64,000 bases of DNA from assembly GCF_003011925.2 (NCBI RefSeq), contig NZ_PXXU01000008.1, forward strand, positions 1 to 64,000, written 5' to 3'. A program made the position numbers and the translations under genes. Numbering within the stretch: position 1 is the first letter of the stretch; the number at the start of each line of letters is the position of its first letter. Of the stretch, positions 1 to 9,279 are shown piece by piece. This DNA is from Nitrosomonas supralitoralis. GTDB taxonomy: Bacteria > Pseudomonadota > Gammaproteobacteria > Burkholderiales > Nitrosomonadaceae. The notes beneath the pieces were generated by a model. That model was not told the origin of the DNA, searched no databases, and was given only the letters and a program-made list of their open reading frames with translations.

Positions 1-256
1 TATTAGATAGTCTTTTATATCGTAGACTCGGACGAGAGCCGAAATTTTCTAAAAGTCTGTTGGGTAATGCAGGGAGAGATTCGATCTGTTTTGCAAGCAA
101 TAACGCGATCTTTCAAATTGTTATGAAAAATTCCTGGGTTATCCATGCGGATAATTTTTTGAGCATATCATGGTTTATAGTAAACTCTCGTTTCACTTGT
201 AAAAATTAATATTTTTCAAAAATTAATCAGACTCTATTATTTATTTAGGATTGTTC

Positions 257-1474
257 ATGAATACCGAAGATTTTCGTCCCGAAAAAGAAGTAAAAGTTTT
301 TTATCCACCGCAACGGGTTCTGATGGGACCCGGACCATCAGATACGCACCCACGTGTGTTGAATGCCATGGCCCGTCCAACCCTGGGACATCTGGATCCC
401 GTTTTTACCGAAATGATGGAAGAAATCAAAGGCCTGATGCGGTATGCCTTCCAAACCAAGAACCGCATGACATTCCCGGTTTCGGGGCCTGGATCTGTCG
501 GTATGGAGATGTGTTTTGTCAATATGATTGAGCCGGGTGACAAGGTGATTGTTTGCAGCAATGGGGTATTTGGCGGTCGTATGATCGAGAATGTCGAGCG
601 TCATGGTGGTGTTGCTGTGGCGGTGCATGACAAATGGGGAGAACCGGTCGATCCGCAGAAAGTTGAAGATGCGCTGAAAAAAAATCCCGATACCAAGATT
701 ATCGCGTTTGTGCATGCGGAAACCTCGACCGGCGCTTCATCGGATGCCAAAACGCTGTGCGAGCTCGCGCACAAGCATAATTGCATGACCATTGTTGATA
801 CTGTTACATCGCTGGGTGGAACGCCGATCAAGGTTGATGAATGGGGGATTGATGCGATCTATTCCGGTAGTCAGAAATGTTTATCCTGTCCTCCGGGTCT
901 GTCTCCGGTAAGTTTCTCTGATCGTGTGACGGAGCTGGTTAAAAATCGCAAAACTAAAGTACATAGCTGGTTCATGGATATCGGTCTGCTGTTGAATTAC
1001 TGGGGATCGGCTGCGCGTACTTATCACCATACTGCGCCGACCAATGCATTATATGCATTACATGAATCTTTGCTGATGTTGGCGGAAGAAGGTTTGGAGC
1101 ATTCCTGGGCGCGCCATCGCAATAATTACGAGGCACTCAAAGACGGTTTTGCGACATTGGGAATGAACTATGTGGTGGCAGAGCAATATCGTCTGCCGCA
1201 ATTAAACTCCGTTTTTGTACCTGCGGGTGTGGATGAAAAAGAGGTGCGTCGCCGTCTGTTGGCTGAATATAGCCTTGAAATTGGCGCTGGATTAGGTGAC
1301 TTTGCTGGAAAAGTTTGGCGTTTCGGATTGATGGGTACGTCCAGCCGGATAGATAAGGTGATTTTCTGTCTGACTGCGCTTGAAGCGGTTTTATCCGATA
1401 TGGGAATGAAAGTAGAGCGTGGCGCTGCTGCATCTGCGGCGCATAAGAGCTATGCTGCAAATCCAATGCTCTAA
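257..1474 (+). CDS. Class V aminotransferase (serine/alanine-glyoxylate type)
   Basis: A PLP-dependent enzyme of about 405 residues that moves an amino group from serine or alanine to glyoxylate in the cytoplasm. Visible features are the N-terminal GPGPSD loop typical of the family (about residue 25), the cofactor aspartate in IVDTVTSLGG (about 181) and the PLP lysine in SGSQKCLSCPPG (about 207). Length is normal. I start at the ATG at 257 because TAGGA lies 6 bases upstream; an in-frame TTG at 251 would add only two residues. A terminator hairpin follows. The family includes serine-glyoxylate, alanine-glyoxylate and serine-pyruvate aminotransferases, and the sequence alone does not settle the amino donor. 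Confidence 0.9.
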   Translation: MNTEDFRPEKEVKVFYPPQRVLMGPGPSDTHPRVLNAMARPTLGHLDPVFTEMMEEIKGLMRYAFQTKNRMTFPVSGPGSVGMEMCFVNMIEPGDKVIVCSNGVFGGRMIENVERHGGVAVAVHDKWGEPVDPQKVEDALKKNPDTKIIAFVHAETSTGASSDAKTLCELAHKHNCMTIVDTVTSLGGTPIKVDEWGIDAIYSGSQKCLSCPPGLSPVSFSDRVTELVKNRKTKVHSWFMDIGLLLNYWGSAARTYHHTAPTNALYALHESLLMLAEEGLEHSWARHRNNYEALKDGFATLGMNYVVAEQYRLPQLNSVFVPAGVDEKEVRRRLLAEYSLEIGAGLGDFAGKVWRFGLMGTSSRIDKVIFCLTALEAVLSDMGMKVERGAAASAAHKSYAANPML

Positions 1475-1508
1475 GACTATACTCCGTTAGTTGCAATAGA
1501 TAATTTGA

Positions 1509-1552
1509 AACCACTTTCTTGTCGGGTGCGATGGGGAAGTGGTTCATTTTTT
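1509..1552 (+). terminator. Rho-independent terminator after the aminotransferase gene
   Basis: An 8-bp perfect inverted repeat, AACCACTT at 1509-1516 and AAGTGGTT at 1537-1544, is followed by a run of six T at 1547-1552. It lies about 35 bases after the aminotransferase stop and before the next gene. The 20-base loop is long, so this is probable rather than certain. Confidence 0.6.
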
Positions 1553-1578
1553 AATCTAGCACGGATGATCCGGTCATT

Positions 1579-2574
1579 ATGGATTTGAGCTTTCCTCTAT
1601 CGATAACAGTAGCAGCGCCGTTGTTATCATTTTTATTGTCATTTTTCTCCATTTTATGGTTGATTACAGTCAAAAATGACTTGTTTTTAGATCAACCCAA
1701 TGAACGTTCGCTTCATCGTGTGCCCGTTTCACGCATTGGTGGTTTGGGCTTGTTGTTCGGTGTGATTGCAACCTGGTTGTGTTACTCAATTACGATACCT
1801 GATTCGGTATTAATCGGAATCGGATCGTTGATGGTAATATCATTGGCTGATGATGTGTGGCGAGCACCGATTTGGTGCCGCTTAATGGTTCAAACAGTGG
1901 TTGCCGTCTGGTTCTCCATGTCGTTATTGTTGGATGTTTATGGTTGGGGGTTTGTGGCTGGTACGGTTGTAGCGATTATCTGGATGTCGAATCTTTATAA
2001 TTTTATGGATGGCTCCGATGGGCTTGCGGGTGGAATGGCCGTGATTGGGTTCGGAGTCTATGGTTGGCTTGCCTACGTGGCAGGAGCAAATGACTTTGCT
2101 GTGATAAATTTTTCAATAACTGCAGCGGCAATGGCTTTTTTAATGCACAATTTTTATCCGGCGCGCATTTTTATGGGTGATGTGGGATCGATTCCTCTTG
2201 GATATCTGGCGGCAGCTTTAGGCGTGTTGGGGTGGCTTTATCATTTGTGGTCAATGTGGATACCTGTACTCGTCTTCTTCCCCTTTATCGCAGATGCAAC
2301 CGTTACACTGATAAAGCGATTATTACAAGGAAAAAAAATCTGGCGGGCGCATCGGGAGCACTATTATCAACGCATAGTGCAAAGTGGTTTTGGACATCGG
2401 AATACTGCGTTAGCGATTTACGGACTGATGCTGGCAACCGGCGCAAGTGCGGTATGGACCAATGAGCAAGATATGGCGATACAAATCCGGGTTGTGATGG
2501 TTTGGGGAAGTATATATTTAGTATTAATGGGTGTTTCTGATTGGAATCACGGAACTCATTCCGATCAAGGATAA
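1579..2574 (+). CDS. WecA/WbpL-type polyprenyl-phosphate sugar-1-phosphate transferase
   Basis: An integral membrane protein of 331 residues in the MraY/WecA glycosyltransferase family. It should transfer an N-acetyl-hexosamine-1-phosphate from a UDP-sugar to undecaprenyl phosphate, the first lipid-linked step of O-antigen or exopolysaccharide synthesis. Family motifs are in order: the DD pair in LADDVWR (91-92), NFMDGSDGLAGG (141-152), FMGDVGS, and the basic cytosolic loop HREHYYQR near residue 255. About ten hydrophobic segments are visible. It sits 5 bases before a WbpM-like dehydratase, the pairing known for WbpL-WbpM in Pseudomonas, so its substrate is probably a 6-deoxy-HexNAc or GlcNAc nucleotide. 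The exact sugar is inferred. Confidence 0.88.
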   Translation: MDLSFPLSITVAAPLLSFLLSFFSILWLITVKNDLFLDQPNERSLHRVPVSRIGGLGLLFGVIATWLCYSITIPDSVLIGIGSLMVISLADDVWRAPIWCRLMVQTVVAVWFSMSLLLDVYGWGFVAGTVVAIIWMSNLYNFMDGSDGLAGGMAVIGFGVYGWLAYVAGANDFAVINFSITAAAMAFLMHNFYPARIFMGDVGSIPLGYLAAALGVLGWLYHLWSMWIPVLVFFPFIADATVTLIKRLLQGKKIWRAHREHYYQRIVQSGFGHRNTALAIYGLMLATGASAVWTNEQDMAIQIRVVMVWGSIYLVLMGVSDWNHGTHSDQG

Positions 2575-2579
2575 GATAA

Positions 2580-4457
2580 ATGTTTGCCAACCAATATGGA
2601 ATTCGTACTTTTATCGCTTTTACCCACGACTTTCTTGCAGTCGCGGTCTCTTGGTGGCTGGCGTATTTGTGCCGTTTCAATTTTGAAATTCCGGCTTTGT
2701 CGGTAATATTTTTACTGCAAACCATGCCTTGGATTGTACTGATCCAAGGCAGTTTTTTTTTGTGGTTGGGGCTTTATCGAGGCTTGTGGCGTTATGCCAG
2801 TTTGCCTGATTTAAAAAGAATTGTTGTGGCGGTGGTTGCCGGCTCAGTGGCGGTTACCTTGATATTGTGGTTATGTGGTATGTTGGTCAATGTCCCTGGG
2901 GCAGTGATTCTGTTAGCTCCATTGTTATTGCTGTTGATTATGGGCGGTAGCCGCTTGATGTATCGTGCATGGAAAGAGCGTCGTCTGTACAGTCTGGAAA
3001 ATTATGAAGCAAAGTTGGTTTTGATTCTGGGTGCCGGTAGCACAGCCGTTAATCTGGTGAAGGCCTTGACAGGAAGTCGGGAGTGGCATGTTGTAGGTAT
3101 GCTGGATGATGATCCTCGTAAAATAGGTACGCACTTACAAGGTGTACGTGTACATGGGACGATCAATGAACTACCGCAATGGGTGCTGAAGCTGAATGTT
3201 GGACATGTGATTATCGCTATACCCTCTGTTTCTCGCCGAATACACCGTCAGGCATTGGAGATGTGTTCGGAAATCGGTGTGAAAGCAATGACGGTACCGT
3301 CATATACGGATTTGATAAGTGGCAAAACGACTGTGTCACAGATTCGTGAAATCCAGTTGGATGATCTGCTAGGCAGAGCTCCCGTGATTTTGGACGATGA
3401 CGGTTTACATGGATTGCTGACAGAAAAAGTGATTCTGGTGACAGGAGCCGGTGGTTCGATCGGTTCTGAACTATGCCGGCAGCTTACTGCATTCTGCCCT
3501 GAACGTATTGTTTTTGTAGAGTTAAGTGAGTTCTTGCTCTACACCATTCAAGAAGAATTTATGGCTCGTTTCCCGACAATGAAAATGTCGTTTGTAATCG
3601 GTGATATCAAAGATCATGCGCGGATGACTCAATTATTCATGCAATATAATCCGGCAGTGGTTTTTCATGCGGCTGCGTATAAGCATGTGCCACTGATGGA
3701 GCAAGAAAATGCGTGCCAGGCTATTTTGAATAATGTATTGGGTACTTACGTGCTGGCTCAGGTGGCGATTGATTTTGCGGTGGAAAAATTTGTATTGATT
3801 TCCACCGATAAGGCGGTCAATCCTGTGAGCGTCATGGGAGCCAGCAAGCGCCTGGCAGAAATGGTGTGCCAAGCCTTACAGCAATCTATTTCAAAGAATG
3901 TAGACTCTGATCAGAGTCGCCATACCTGTTTTGTTATGGTGCGGTTTGGCAATGTTCTGGGTAGTACCGGCAGTGTTATTCCAAAATTCCGTGAACAGAT
4001 TGCTAAAGGTGGTCCGATCACCATTACTCATCCAGAAATGACGCGCTATTTCATGTCCATTCCTGAGGCTGCGCAACTGGTTCTACAGGCCGGGCTGATG
4101 GGCGGTACGCAAGGTGGTGGAGAAATATTTGTGCTGGATATGGGAGATCCGGTAAAAATTGTTGATCTGGCCAATGATTTGATCCATTTGTCCGGATTGG
4201 GAGAAGGCGATATTCGTATTGTATTTACGGGATTGCGCCTGGGTGAAAAGATACATGAGGAGTTATTGGCAGCGAGTGAAAGTACGCTCCCGACACCGCA
4301 TCAAAAATTACGCATTGCACAGGCATGCGAGATAGATGATCTGTGGTTGTCGGAATTGACGACCTGGCTGGATGAAGTGACTGTATTAAGCGACCAGGAA
4401 GTCCGGAATCAACTGATTAAATGGGTTCCAGAATATACCAATAAGGCAATGGAATAA
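2580..4457 (+). CDS. WbpM/PglF/CapD-type UDP-sugar 4,6-dehydratase (membrane-anchored)
   Basis: A 625-residue nucleotide-sugar dehydratase, full length for the WbpM class. Four N-terminal membrane segments (to about 125) are followed by a first Rossmann-like region (ILGAGSTAVNLV, near 155) and the catalytic SDR domain starting at VTGAGGSIGSE (near 286). The usual YxxxK pair is replaced by MxxxK (Met419, Lys423) after STDKAVNP, a hallmark of the PglF/WbpM dehydratases. It probably converts UDP-GlcNAc to the 4-keto-6-deoxy intermediate used for QuiNAc, FucNAc or bacillosamine-type sugars. The start is supported by AGGA a few bases upstream and coupling to the preceding transferase. Confidence 0.9.
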   Translation: MFANQYGIRTFIAFTHDFLAVAVSWWLAYLCRFNFEIPALSVIFLLQTMPWIVLIQGSFFLWLGLYRGLWRYASLPDLKRIVVAVVAGSVAVTLILWLCGMLVNVPGAVILLAPLLLLLIMGGSRLMYRAWKERRLYSLENYEAKLVLILGAGSTAVNLVKALTGSREWHVVGMLDDDPRKIGTHLQGVRVHGTINELPQWVLKLNVGHVIIAIPSVSRRIHRQALEMCSEIGVKAMTVPSYTDLISGKTTVSQIREIQLDDLLGRAPVILDDDGLHGLLTEKVILVTGAGGSIGSELCRQLTAFCPERIVFVELSEFLLYTIQEEFMARFPTMKMSFVIGDIKDHARMTQLFMQYNPAVVFHAAAYKHVPLMEQENACQAILNNVLGTYVLAQVAIDFAVEKFVLISTDKAVNPVSVMGASKRLAEMVCQALQQSISKNVDSDQSRHTCFVMVRFGNVLGSTGSVIPKFREQIAKGGPITITHPEMTRYFMSIPEAAQLVLQAGLMGGTQGGGEIFVLDMGDPVKIVDLANDLIHLSGLGEGDIRIVFTGLRLGEKIHEELLAASESTLPTPHQKLRIAQACEIDDLWLSELTTWLDEVTVLSDQEVRNQLIKWVPEYTNKAME

Positions 4458-4469
4458 GATAAATGGATG

Positions 4470-6182
4470 CTAATGACTGATTATACGTTTCTCTTGCGTT
4501 AATTGAGAATGGCCGAAGCTTTTTAAGTTTTCTGTAATACATCCATGTTCCAGAACGACAATTCGATCGATCCGTTTTAATTGTGGAATCTGTTGATTGA
4601 AAATCAATGTGGTACGATTTTGCATCAATCTTTCCAAAGGAGAAAGCAGGTTTGCGGAATCGGAATCTTGCGTTGCAAATACTTCATCCAGAATTAATAT
4701 CGGAGCATTTTTAACAAGTGCCCGTGCGATTGCAAGTTGCATAATTTGCTTCTGACTGATTTCATTGCCATTCTTGGTAATTAGAGTTTGTAATCCCTCA
4801 GGCATTTTCCGGATAAATTCCATAGCATAAGAAGCATGGGCAGCAGCAGTAATTTTCGCTTCATTGGCGCATCGCATTGCACCGTAAGCGATGTTGCCCG
4901 CAATGCTTTCGTCGAGCAAAAAGGTGTCGGCCGTCACTAGGGCAATATTGGCATATATATGATTTAACTTGATTTGGCTGAGCGGATATTCGTCCAGTAA
5001 TATTCTGCCGCTAGCGGGTTGTCGCAATCTGAGTATCATATCAATGAATGCATTTTTTTCCACATCAGTATAACCGGTGAAAACAATGATCTCAGATGGC
5101 CTAATCGTCAAGCTAATATGATTCAGGATCGGTTTTATTTGGATAGGGTCATTGAAGCGCACTTGCTCAAATACCAATTTGCCACGAAAGTGCTGAATAC
5201 TGATAGTGCCTATATCCTGTTCTGGGGTCAAATCAAGAAACGAGAAAATGGTTTCTATCATTTCCTGGTTATGTTCAAATTGTCTGGGAATGCCTGCTAT
5301 GCGCAGAATCGGGAAAATCAGGAGTACTGCAATTGCTATTAAGGCACCTGCTTCGGATAGGCTCAGTGCACCATTTATAACCTGTAATGCCATAATGTAA
5401 GTAGCAGCAGTTAGTATCAGTGCGGTGATAAGTTGGCCTGAAGAAATAGCGATGGCTCTGATTTTTTCAGGTTGCATTTCGGCGTGAAATAGATTCTCGG
5501 AGATGTTACCGAGGCGTTGACGTTCGTCAGCCTGCCCGTCATCCAGTCTGATTTTTCGGTAATGCTTGACTGACTGTGTAAGTTGGTCGGTCAGATTTCT
5601 CAAGTGCAATGAGTTAGTTTGATTAGTTTTGTTGAAATGACTGCGGATCATTTCATGCATTAATATGGTGAATGCTGCTACTAGCAGCAATAGCAACGAG
5701 AATTCCTGGCTGAGATAGAGCGTGCAGATCAATAATCCAATGATCGAAAGAGAATCTTGTACTAACAGAGCAAGGTGACGAACTGTGACATGGGAGATCT
5801 TGTTGATATTATTAATTAACAGGTCAATTTGATTGCTGTGATTAAGATGAGTGTAAGAATCAACTGGCAATGACAGAAGTTGGTCAAAAAAATCCATACG
5901 CAAATCAGTCTCCAGTTTTCCACTGATCGCGCTGACAAAATAAATACTGATGTAGCCAAACATCCAACGTACGACAAATAATGTAACGATTGCCAGTGAG
6001 GTCTGTTGTATCAATGATGGATCCTTCAGAAGGAACGCACTTGCTAGCATTTGTTCAACCAGTATGGGTAGAAAAGCCATGCTTGCGGCCAGGATCAACA
6101 TGGCAAATAATACGCGCAAGAGTAATTTCCAATAAGGTACAAGCTTTTTGAGTAAGCGGAGGTAGAGTTGAGAAAGGATCAT
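4470..6182 (-). CDS. ABC exporter half-transporter with degraded nucleotide-binding motifs
   Basis: A 570-residue MsbA-like architecture: six-helix membrane domain (about 20-300) then a nucleotide-binding domain (335-560). The fold is plain but most ATP motifs are altered. Walker A reads GYTDVEKN (370-377) instead of GxxGxGKS/T; the A-loop tyrosine position carries Asp (about 345); the Q-loop Gln is Ala (418); the signature LSGGQ is ISQKQ (475-479); the switch His is Gln (530). Walker B ILILDE (495-500) and the D-loop Asp remain. The reading frame is intact, so this is not a simple pseudogene. It is convergent with the dehydratase gene and divergent from rmlA, so export of a glycan or lipid-linked intermediate is a reasonable guess. 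Normal ATPase activity is doubtful. Confidence 0.8.
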   Translation of the reverse strand: MILSQLYLRLLKKLVPYWKLLLRVLFAMLILAASMAFLPILVEQMLASAFLLKDPSLIQQTSLAIVTLFVVRWMFGYISIYFVSAISGKLETDLRMDFFDQLLSLPVDSYTHLNHSNQIDLLINNINKISHVTVRHLALLVQDSLSIIGLLICTLYLSQEFSLLLLLVAAFTILMHEMIRSHFNKTNQTNSLHLRNLTDQLTQSVKHYRKIRLDDGQADERQRLGNISENLFHAEMQPEKIRAIAISSGQLITALILTAATYIMALQVINGALSLSEAGALIAIAVLLIFPILRIAGIPRQFEHNQEMIETIFSFLDLTPEQDIGTISIQHFRGKLVFEQVRFNDPIQIKPILNHISLTIRPSEIIVFTGYTDVEKNAFIDMILRLRQPASGRILLDEYPLSQIKLNHIYANIALVTADTFLLDESIAGNIAYGAMRCANEAKITAAAHASYAMEFIRKMPEGLQTLITKNGNEISQKQIMQLAIARALVKNAPILILDEVFATQDSDSANLLSPLERLMQNRTTLIFNQQIPQLKRIDRIVVLEHGCITENLKSFGHSQLTQEKRIISH

Positions 6183-6334
6183 AATGTGTAATTCTACATC
6201 AACATACTGTGATTACTGCATCGTGTAATTTTCTGGAATAAAAACCAGATATAGTACAATCACCATTCCTTTCTAATGAGCGAGCACGGATGGAGACGAA
6301 CATTAATAAGTTTGAGAACATCACGATGTTATGA

Positions 6335-7267
6335 ATGCCAATATTAAATATTACTGATAGAAAAAAAGACTTTTCAAGAGATGTCATTCCTCGACGCAAA
6401 GGAATCGTACTTGCGGGTGGCTCCGGGACACGGCTTTATCCGGTTACGCAGACGGTATCCAAGCAGTTGTTGCCGGTATTCGATAAGCCCATGATTTATT
6501 ATCCGCTTAGCACATTGATGCTGGCAGGTATTCGAGAAATTCTGGTAATTTCAACGCCGCGTGACGTTGGCAATTATCAGCAATTATTGCGTGACGGAAG
6601 TCAATGGGGATTGAGTATTACCTATGCAGAACAACCTTCACCCGATGGCCTGGCGCAAGCCTTCCTGATTGGCGAATCGTTCATAGGTAATGATTGCTCA
6701 GCGCTGGTATTGGGCGATAATATTTTTTATGGGCATGATTTTCATCATTTGCTCTTGAGCGCGATGCAGCGTATCAAAGGGGCCAGTGTTTTCGCCTATC
6801 ACGTGAACGATCCGGAACGTTATGGCGTGGTCGAATTTGATGCGACGGGCAAGGTAGTGAATCTGGAAGAAAAGCCCAAAGACCCTAAATCACCATATGC
6901 GGTAACAGGACTCTATTTTTATGATCAGAATGTGGTTGATTACGCCAAAAGCCTGAAACCTTCCAGTCGCAACGAGCTGGAAATTACCGATTTGAATCGC
7001 ATATATCTTGATCATTCCGCGCTTAATGTTGAGATTATGAGACGCGGTTATGCCTGGCTGGATACAGGTACGCATGAGTCCTTGCTTGATGCAAGTCAGT
7101 TTGTTGCCACGATCGAACGTCGGCAGGGATTGAAAATTGCCTGTCCGGAGGAAATCGCATTCTTGCGCGGTTGGATAAGTGCGATGGAATTGGAAGCGCT
7201 GGCAACGCCGTTGGCAAAGAATTGCTATGGTCAGTACCTGTTGCATGTGTTGAAACGTGAATTTTGA
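6335..7267 (+). CDS. rmlA: Glucose-1-phosphate thymidylyltransferase
   Basis: RmlA (RfbA) makes dTDP-glucose from glucose-1-phosphate and dTTP, the first step to dTDP-L-rhamnose. The nucleotide-binding signature [11 protein letters not shown] lies near residue 29-39, followed by [16 protein letters not shown], and the family motifs LGDNIFYG and [12 protein letters not shown] are present. The product is 310 residues, with an N-terminal tail of about 20 residues before the conserved RKGIVLAGG that most RmlA proteins lack. No in-frame ATG lies closer to the conserved region and no clear ribosome binding site supports the far start, so the true start is uncertain. It is followed by rmlC after 16 bases; rmlB and rmlD are not in this window. 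Confidence 0.93.
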   Translation: MPILNITDRKKDFSRDVIPRRKGIVLAGGSGTRLYPVTQTVSKQLLPVFDKPMIYYPLSTLMLAGIREILVISTPRDVGNYQQLLRDGSQWGLSITYAEQPSPDGLAQAFLIGESFIGNDCSALVLGDNIFYGHDFHHLLLSAMQRIKGASVFAYHVNDPERYGVVEFDATGKVVNLEEKPKDPKSPYAVTGLYFYDQNVVDYAKSLKPSSRNELEITDLNRIYLDHSALNVEIMRRGYAWLDTGTHESLLDASQFVATIERRQGLKIACPEEIAFLRGWISAMELEALATPLAKNCYGQYLLHVLKREF

Positions 7268-7283
7268 CTGAGGCGTATATTGG

Positions 7284-7829
7284 ATGAAATCGACCCCACT
7301 TACAATTCCGGATGTTCTGCTGATTGAGCCCAAGGTTTTCGGCGATGAACGCGGATTTTTCTTTGAGAGTTTTAACCAACGCAGTTTTGAATCGGTTGCG
7401 GGAAAATCAGTGCAATTTGTGCAAAGCAATCATTCGCGCTCTGCGCGTAATGTTCTGCGTGGCTTGCATTATCAAATTAAGCAAGCGCAGGGGAAACTCG
7501 CGCGTGTGATAGTCGGGGAAGTATTCGATGTGGCCGTGGATCTTCGCCGATCTTCACCAACATTCGGAAAATGGGTGGGTGGAATACTGAGCGCTGAGAA
7601 CAAGAATCAATTATGGATTCCACCGGGATTTGCGCATGGCTTCGTAGTATTGTCCGAGTACGCCGAGTTTTTGTACAACACCACTGATTACTGGGCACCC
7701 GAACATGAGCGCTGTATTGTTTGGAATGATCCAACTTTGGCTATTAACTGGCCGATTACCGAATTACCGGTGTTGTCCGACAAAGATGCGGGTGGTGTTT
7801 GGTTCGACTCGGCTGAGGTCTATGATTAA
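7284..7829 (+). CDS. rmlC: dTDP-4-dehydrorhamnose 3,5-epimerase
   Basis: RmlC (RfbC), 181 residues, a cupin-fold epimerase acting on dTDP-4-keto-6-deoxyglucose in rhamnose synthesis. Recognisable parts are PKVFGDERGFFFESFN at the N-terminus, the catalytic-His stretch RNVLRGLHYQ, the DVAVDLRRSSPTFGKW segment and WIPPGFAHGF. Length is normal. It is 16 bases downstream of rmlA and co-oriented, clearly one unit. Together they point to rhamnose in the surface polysaccharide made by the neighbouring genes. Confidence 0.95.
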   Translation: MKSTPLTIPDVLLIEPKVFGDERGFFFESFNQRSFESVAGKSVQFVQSNHSRSARNVLRGLHYQIKQAQGKLARVIVGEVFDVAVDLRRSSPTFGKWVGGILSAENKNQLWIPPGFAHGFVVLSEYAEFLYNTTDYWAPEHERCIVWNDPTLAINWPITELPVLSDKDAGGVWFDSAEVYD

Positions 7830-7880
7830 CTGGCAATTTTTAACATCTAAATTGCGAGCTTAATCGAATTTCTCTGAACT

Positions 7881-9242
7881 ATGGTCAAACAAAAAACCAT
7901 TTACTCGTGCACTGAGTGTGGTGGACAAATCCTAAAATGGCAGGGTCAATGTCCCCATTGTCAAGCCTGGAATACTTTGGTGGAAACGCTCGCAGAGCAA
8001 GTTGTGTCGCGTTTCAGCCCCGTATCGGAAATCGGTCAAGTACAAAACTTAAGTACTATTGAGGCTCGAGAAGTTCCGCGCTATCCGACCGGTATCCAAG
8101 AACTGGATCGGGTGCTGGGAGGCGGATTGGTGCATGGCGGCGTGGTGCTGTTGGGTGGAGATCCAGGGATCGGTAAATCGACTTTGTTGCTGCAAGCATT
8201 ATCTTTTATGTCGATGCAGTATCCGGTGTTGTATGTCAGTGGTGAAGAATCCGCACAGCAAGTGGCAATGCGTGCTAAAAGACTGGCATTGAATGTGCAA
8301 TCTGTAGATTTGTATGCGGAAATTCAATTGGAGAAAATCCAGGCCGTACTGTCTGAATGCAAACCGTCGGTGGCGGTTATCGATTCGATCCAGACTATCT
8401 ATTCCGAGGTGCTGCAATCCGCACCAGGATCGGTTGCACAAGTACGTGAATGCGCAGCGCAATTGACCCGTTTGGCCAAATCGAGTGGTACCTGCATTAT
8501 TTTGGTGGGCCATGTCACCAAAGAAGGTGCTTTGGCTGGCCCGCGTGTGCTGGAGCATATGGTCGACACGGTGTTGTATTTCGAAGGCGAGATGCATTCC
8601 AGTTTTCGCTTGGTTCGCGCGTTCAAAAATCGTTTTGGTGCGGTTAATGAGCTTGGTGTTTTTGCGATGAGCGAGAAGGGGTTGCTCGAAGTGAAGAATC
8701 CATCGGCCTTGTTTCTTTCACATCATGACAAGCAAGTGCCGGGATCATGCATTATGGTTACGCAAGAAGGTACGCGTCCGCTATTGGTTGAAATTCAAGC
8801 TCTGGTCGATGAAGCACGCTCACCTAATCCGCGACGACTCTGTGTCGGATTAGAACAAAACAGGCTGGCGATGTTGTTGGCGGTGTTGCATCGTCATGCA
8901 GGCATTCCTTGTTATGATCAGGATGTTTTTGTCAATGCCGTAGGCGGCGTGAAAATTACTGAACCAGGTGCGGATCTTGCAGTAATGTTGGCAGTGGTTT
9001 CGTCTCTAAAAAATAAACCAATAGCGGAAAAGATGATTGTGATTGGCGAGATTGGATTGGCAGGAGAAATACGCCCGGTGCAGCGTGGGCAAGAACGTCT
9101 CAAGGAGGCCGCGAAGCTTGGCTTTAATCAAGCTATTATTCCAATGGCCAATAAACCCAAGCAGATCATAGCAGGCATTAACGTCATTGCCGTTGGCAGA
9201 ATTGGAGAGGCCGTTGCGCAGATGTATTCAGATAATTTGTAA
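7881..9242 (+). CDS. radA: DNA repair protein RadA (Sms)
   Basis: A 453-residue RecA-like ATPase that helps process recombination intermediates by driving branch migration. The N-terminal zinc finger has two CxxC pairs (CTEC and CPHC, residues 11-29), Walker A is GGDPGIGKST (about 92-101), the RadA-specific KNRFG motif is in RAFKNRFGAVNE, and the C-terminal third is Lon-protease-like (PGADLAVMLAVVSSL, GEIGLAGEIRPV). All core elements are intact and length is typical. It is an ordinary housekeeping gene 50 bases after rmlC and probably not functionally linked to it. Confidence 0.97.
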   Translation: MVKQKTIYSCTECGGQILKWQGQCPHCQAWNTLVETLAEQVVSRFSPVSEIGQVQNLSTIEAREVPRYPTGIQELDRVLGGGLVHGGVVLLGGDPGIGKSTLLLQALSFMSMQYPVLYVSGEESAQQVAMRAKRLALNVQSVDLYAEIQLEKIQAVLSECKPSVAVIDSIQTIYSEVLQSAPGSVAQVRECAAQLTRLAKSSGTCIILVGHVTKEGALAGPRVLEHMVDTVLYFEGEMHSSFRLVRAFKNRFGAVNELGVFAMSEKGLLEVKNPSALFLSHHDKQVPGSCIMVTQEGTRPLLVEIQALVDEARSPNPRRLCVGLEQNRLAMLLAVLHRHAGIPCYDQDVFVNAVGGVKITEPGADLAVMLAVVSSLKNKPIAEKMIVIGEIGLAGEIRPVQRGQERLKEAAKLGFNQAIIPMANKPKQIIAGINVIAVGRIGEAVAQMYSDNL

Positions 9243-9279
9243 GTTATTGAATGATAATTACAGATAAAAAATATGCCAA

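Noticed and set aside
338-715. Open frame of 125 residues on the minus strand inside the aminotransferase gene
   Set aside because: It is a shadow of a strongly supported gene, has no ribosome binding site and shows no protein features.
6890-7429. Open frame of 179 residues opposite rmlA and rmlC
   Set aside because: It spans the reverse of two well-supported genes and has no motif or start signal.
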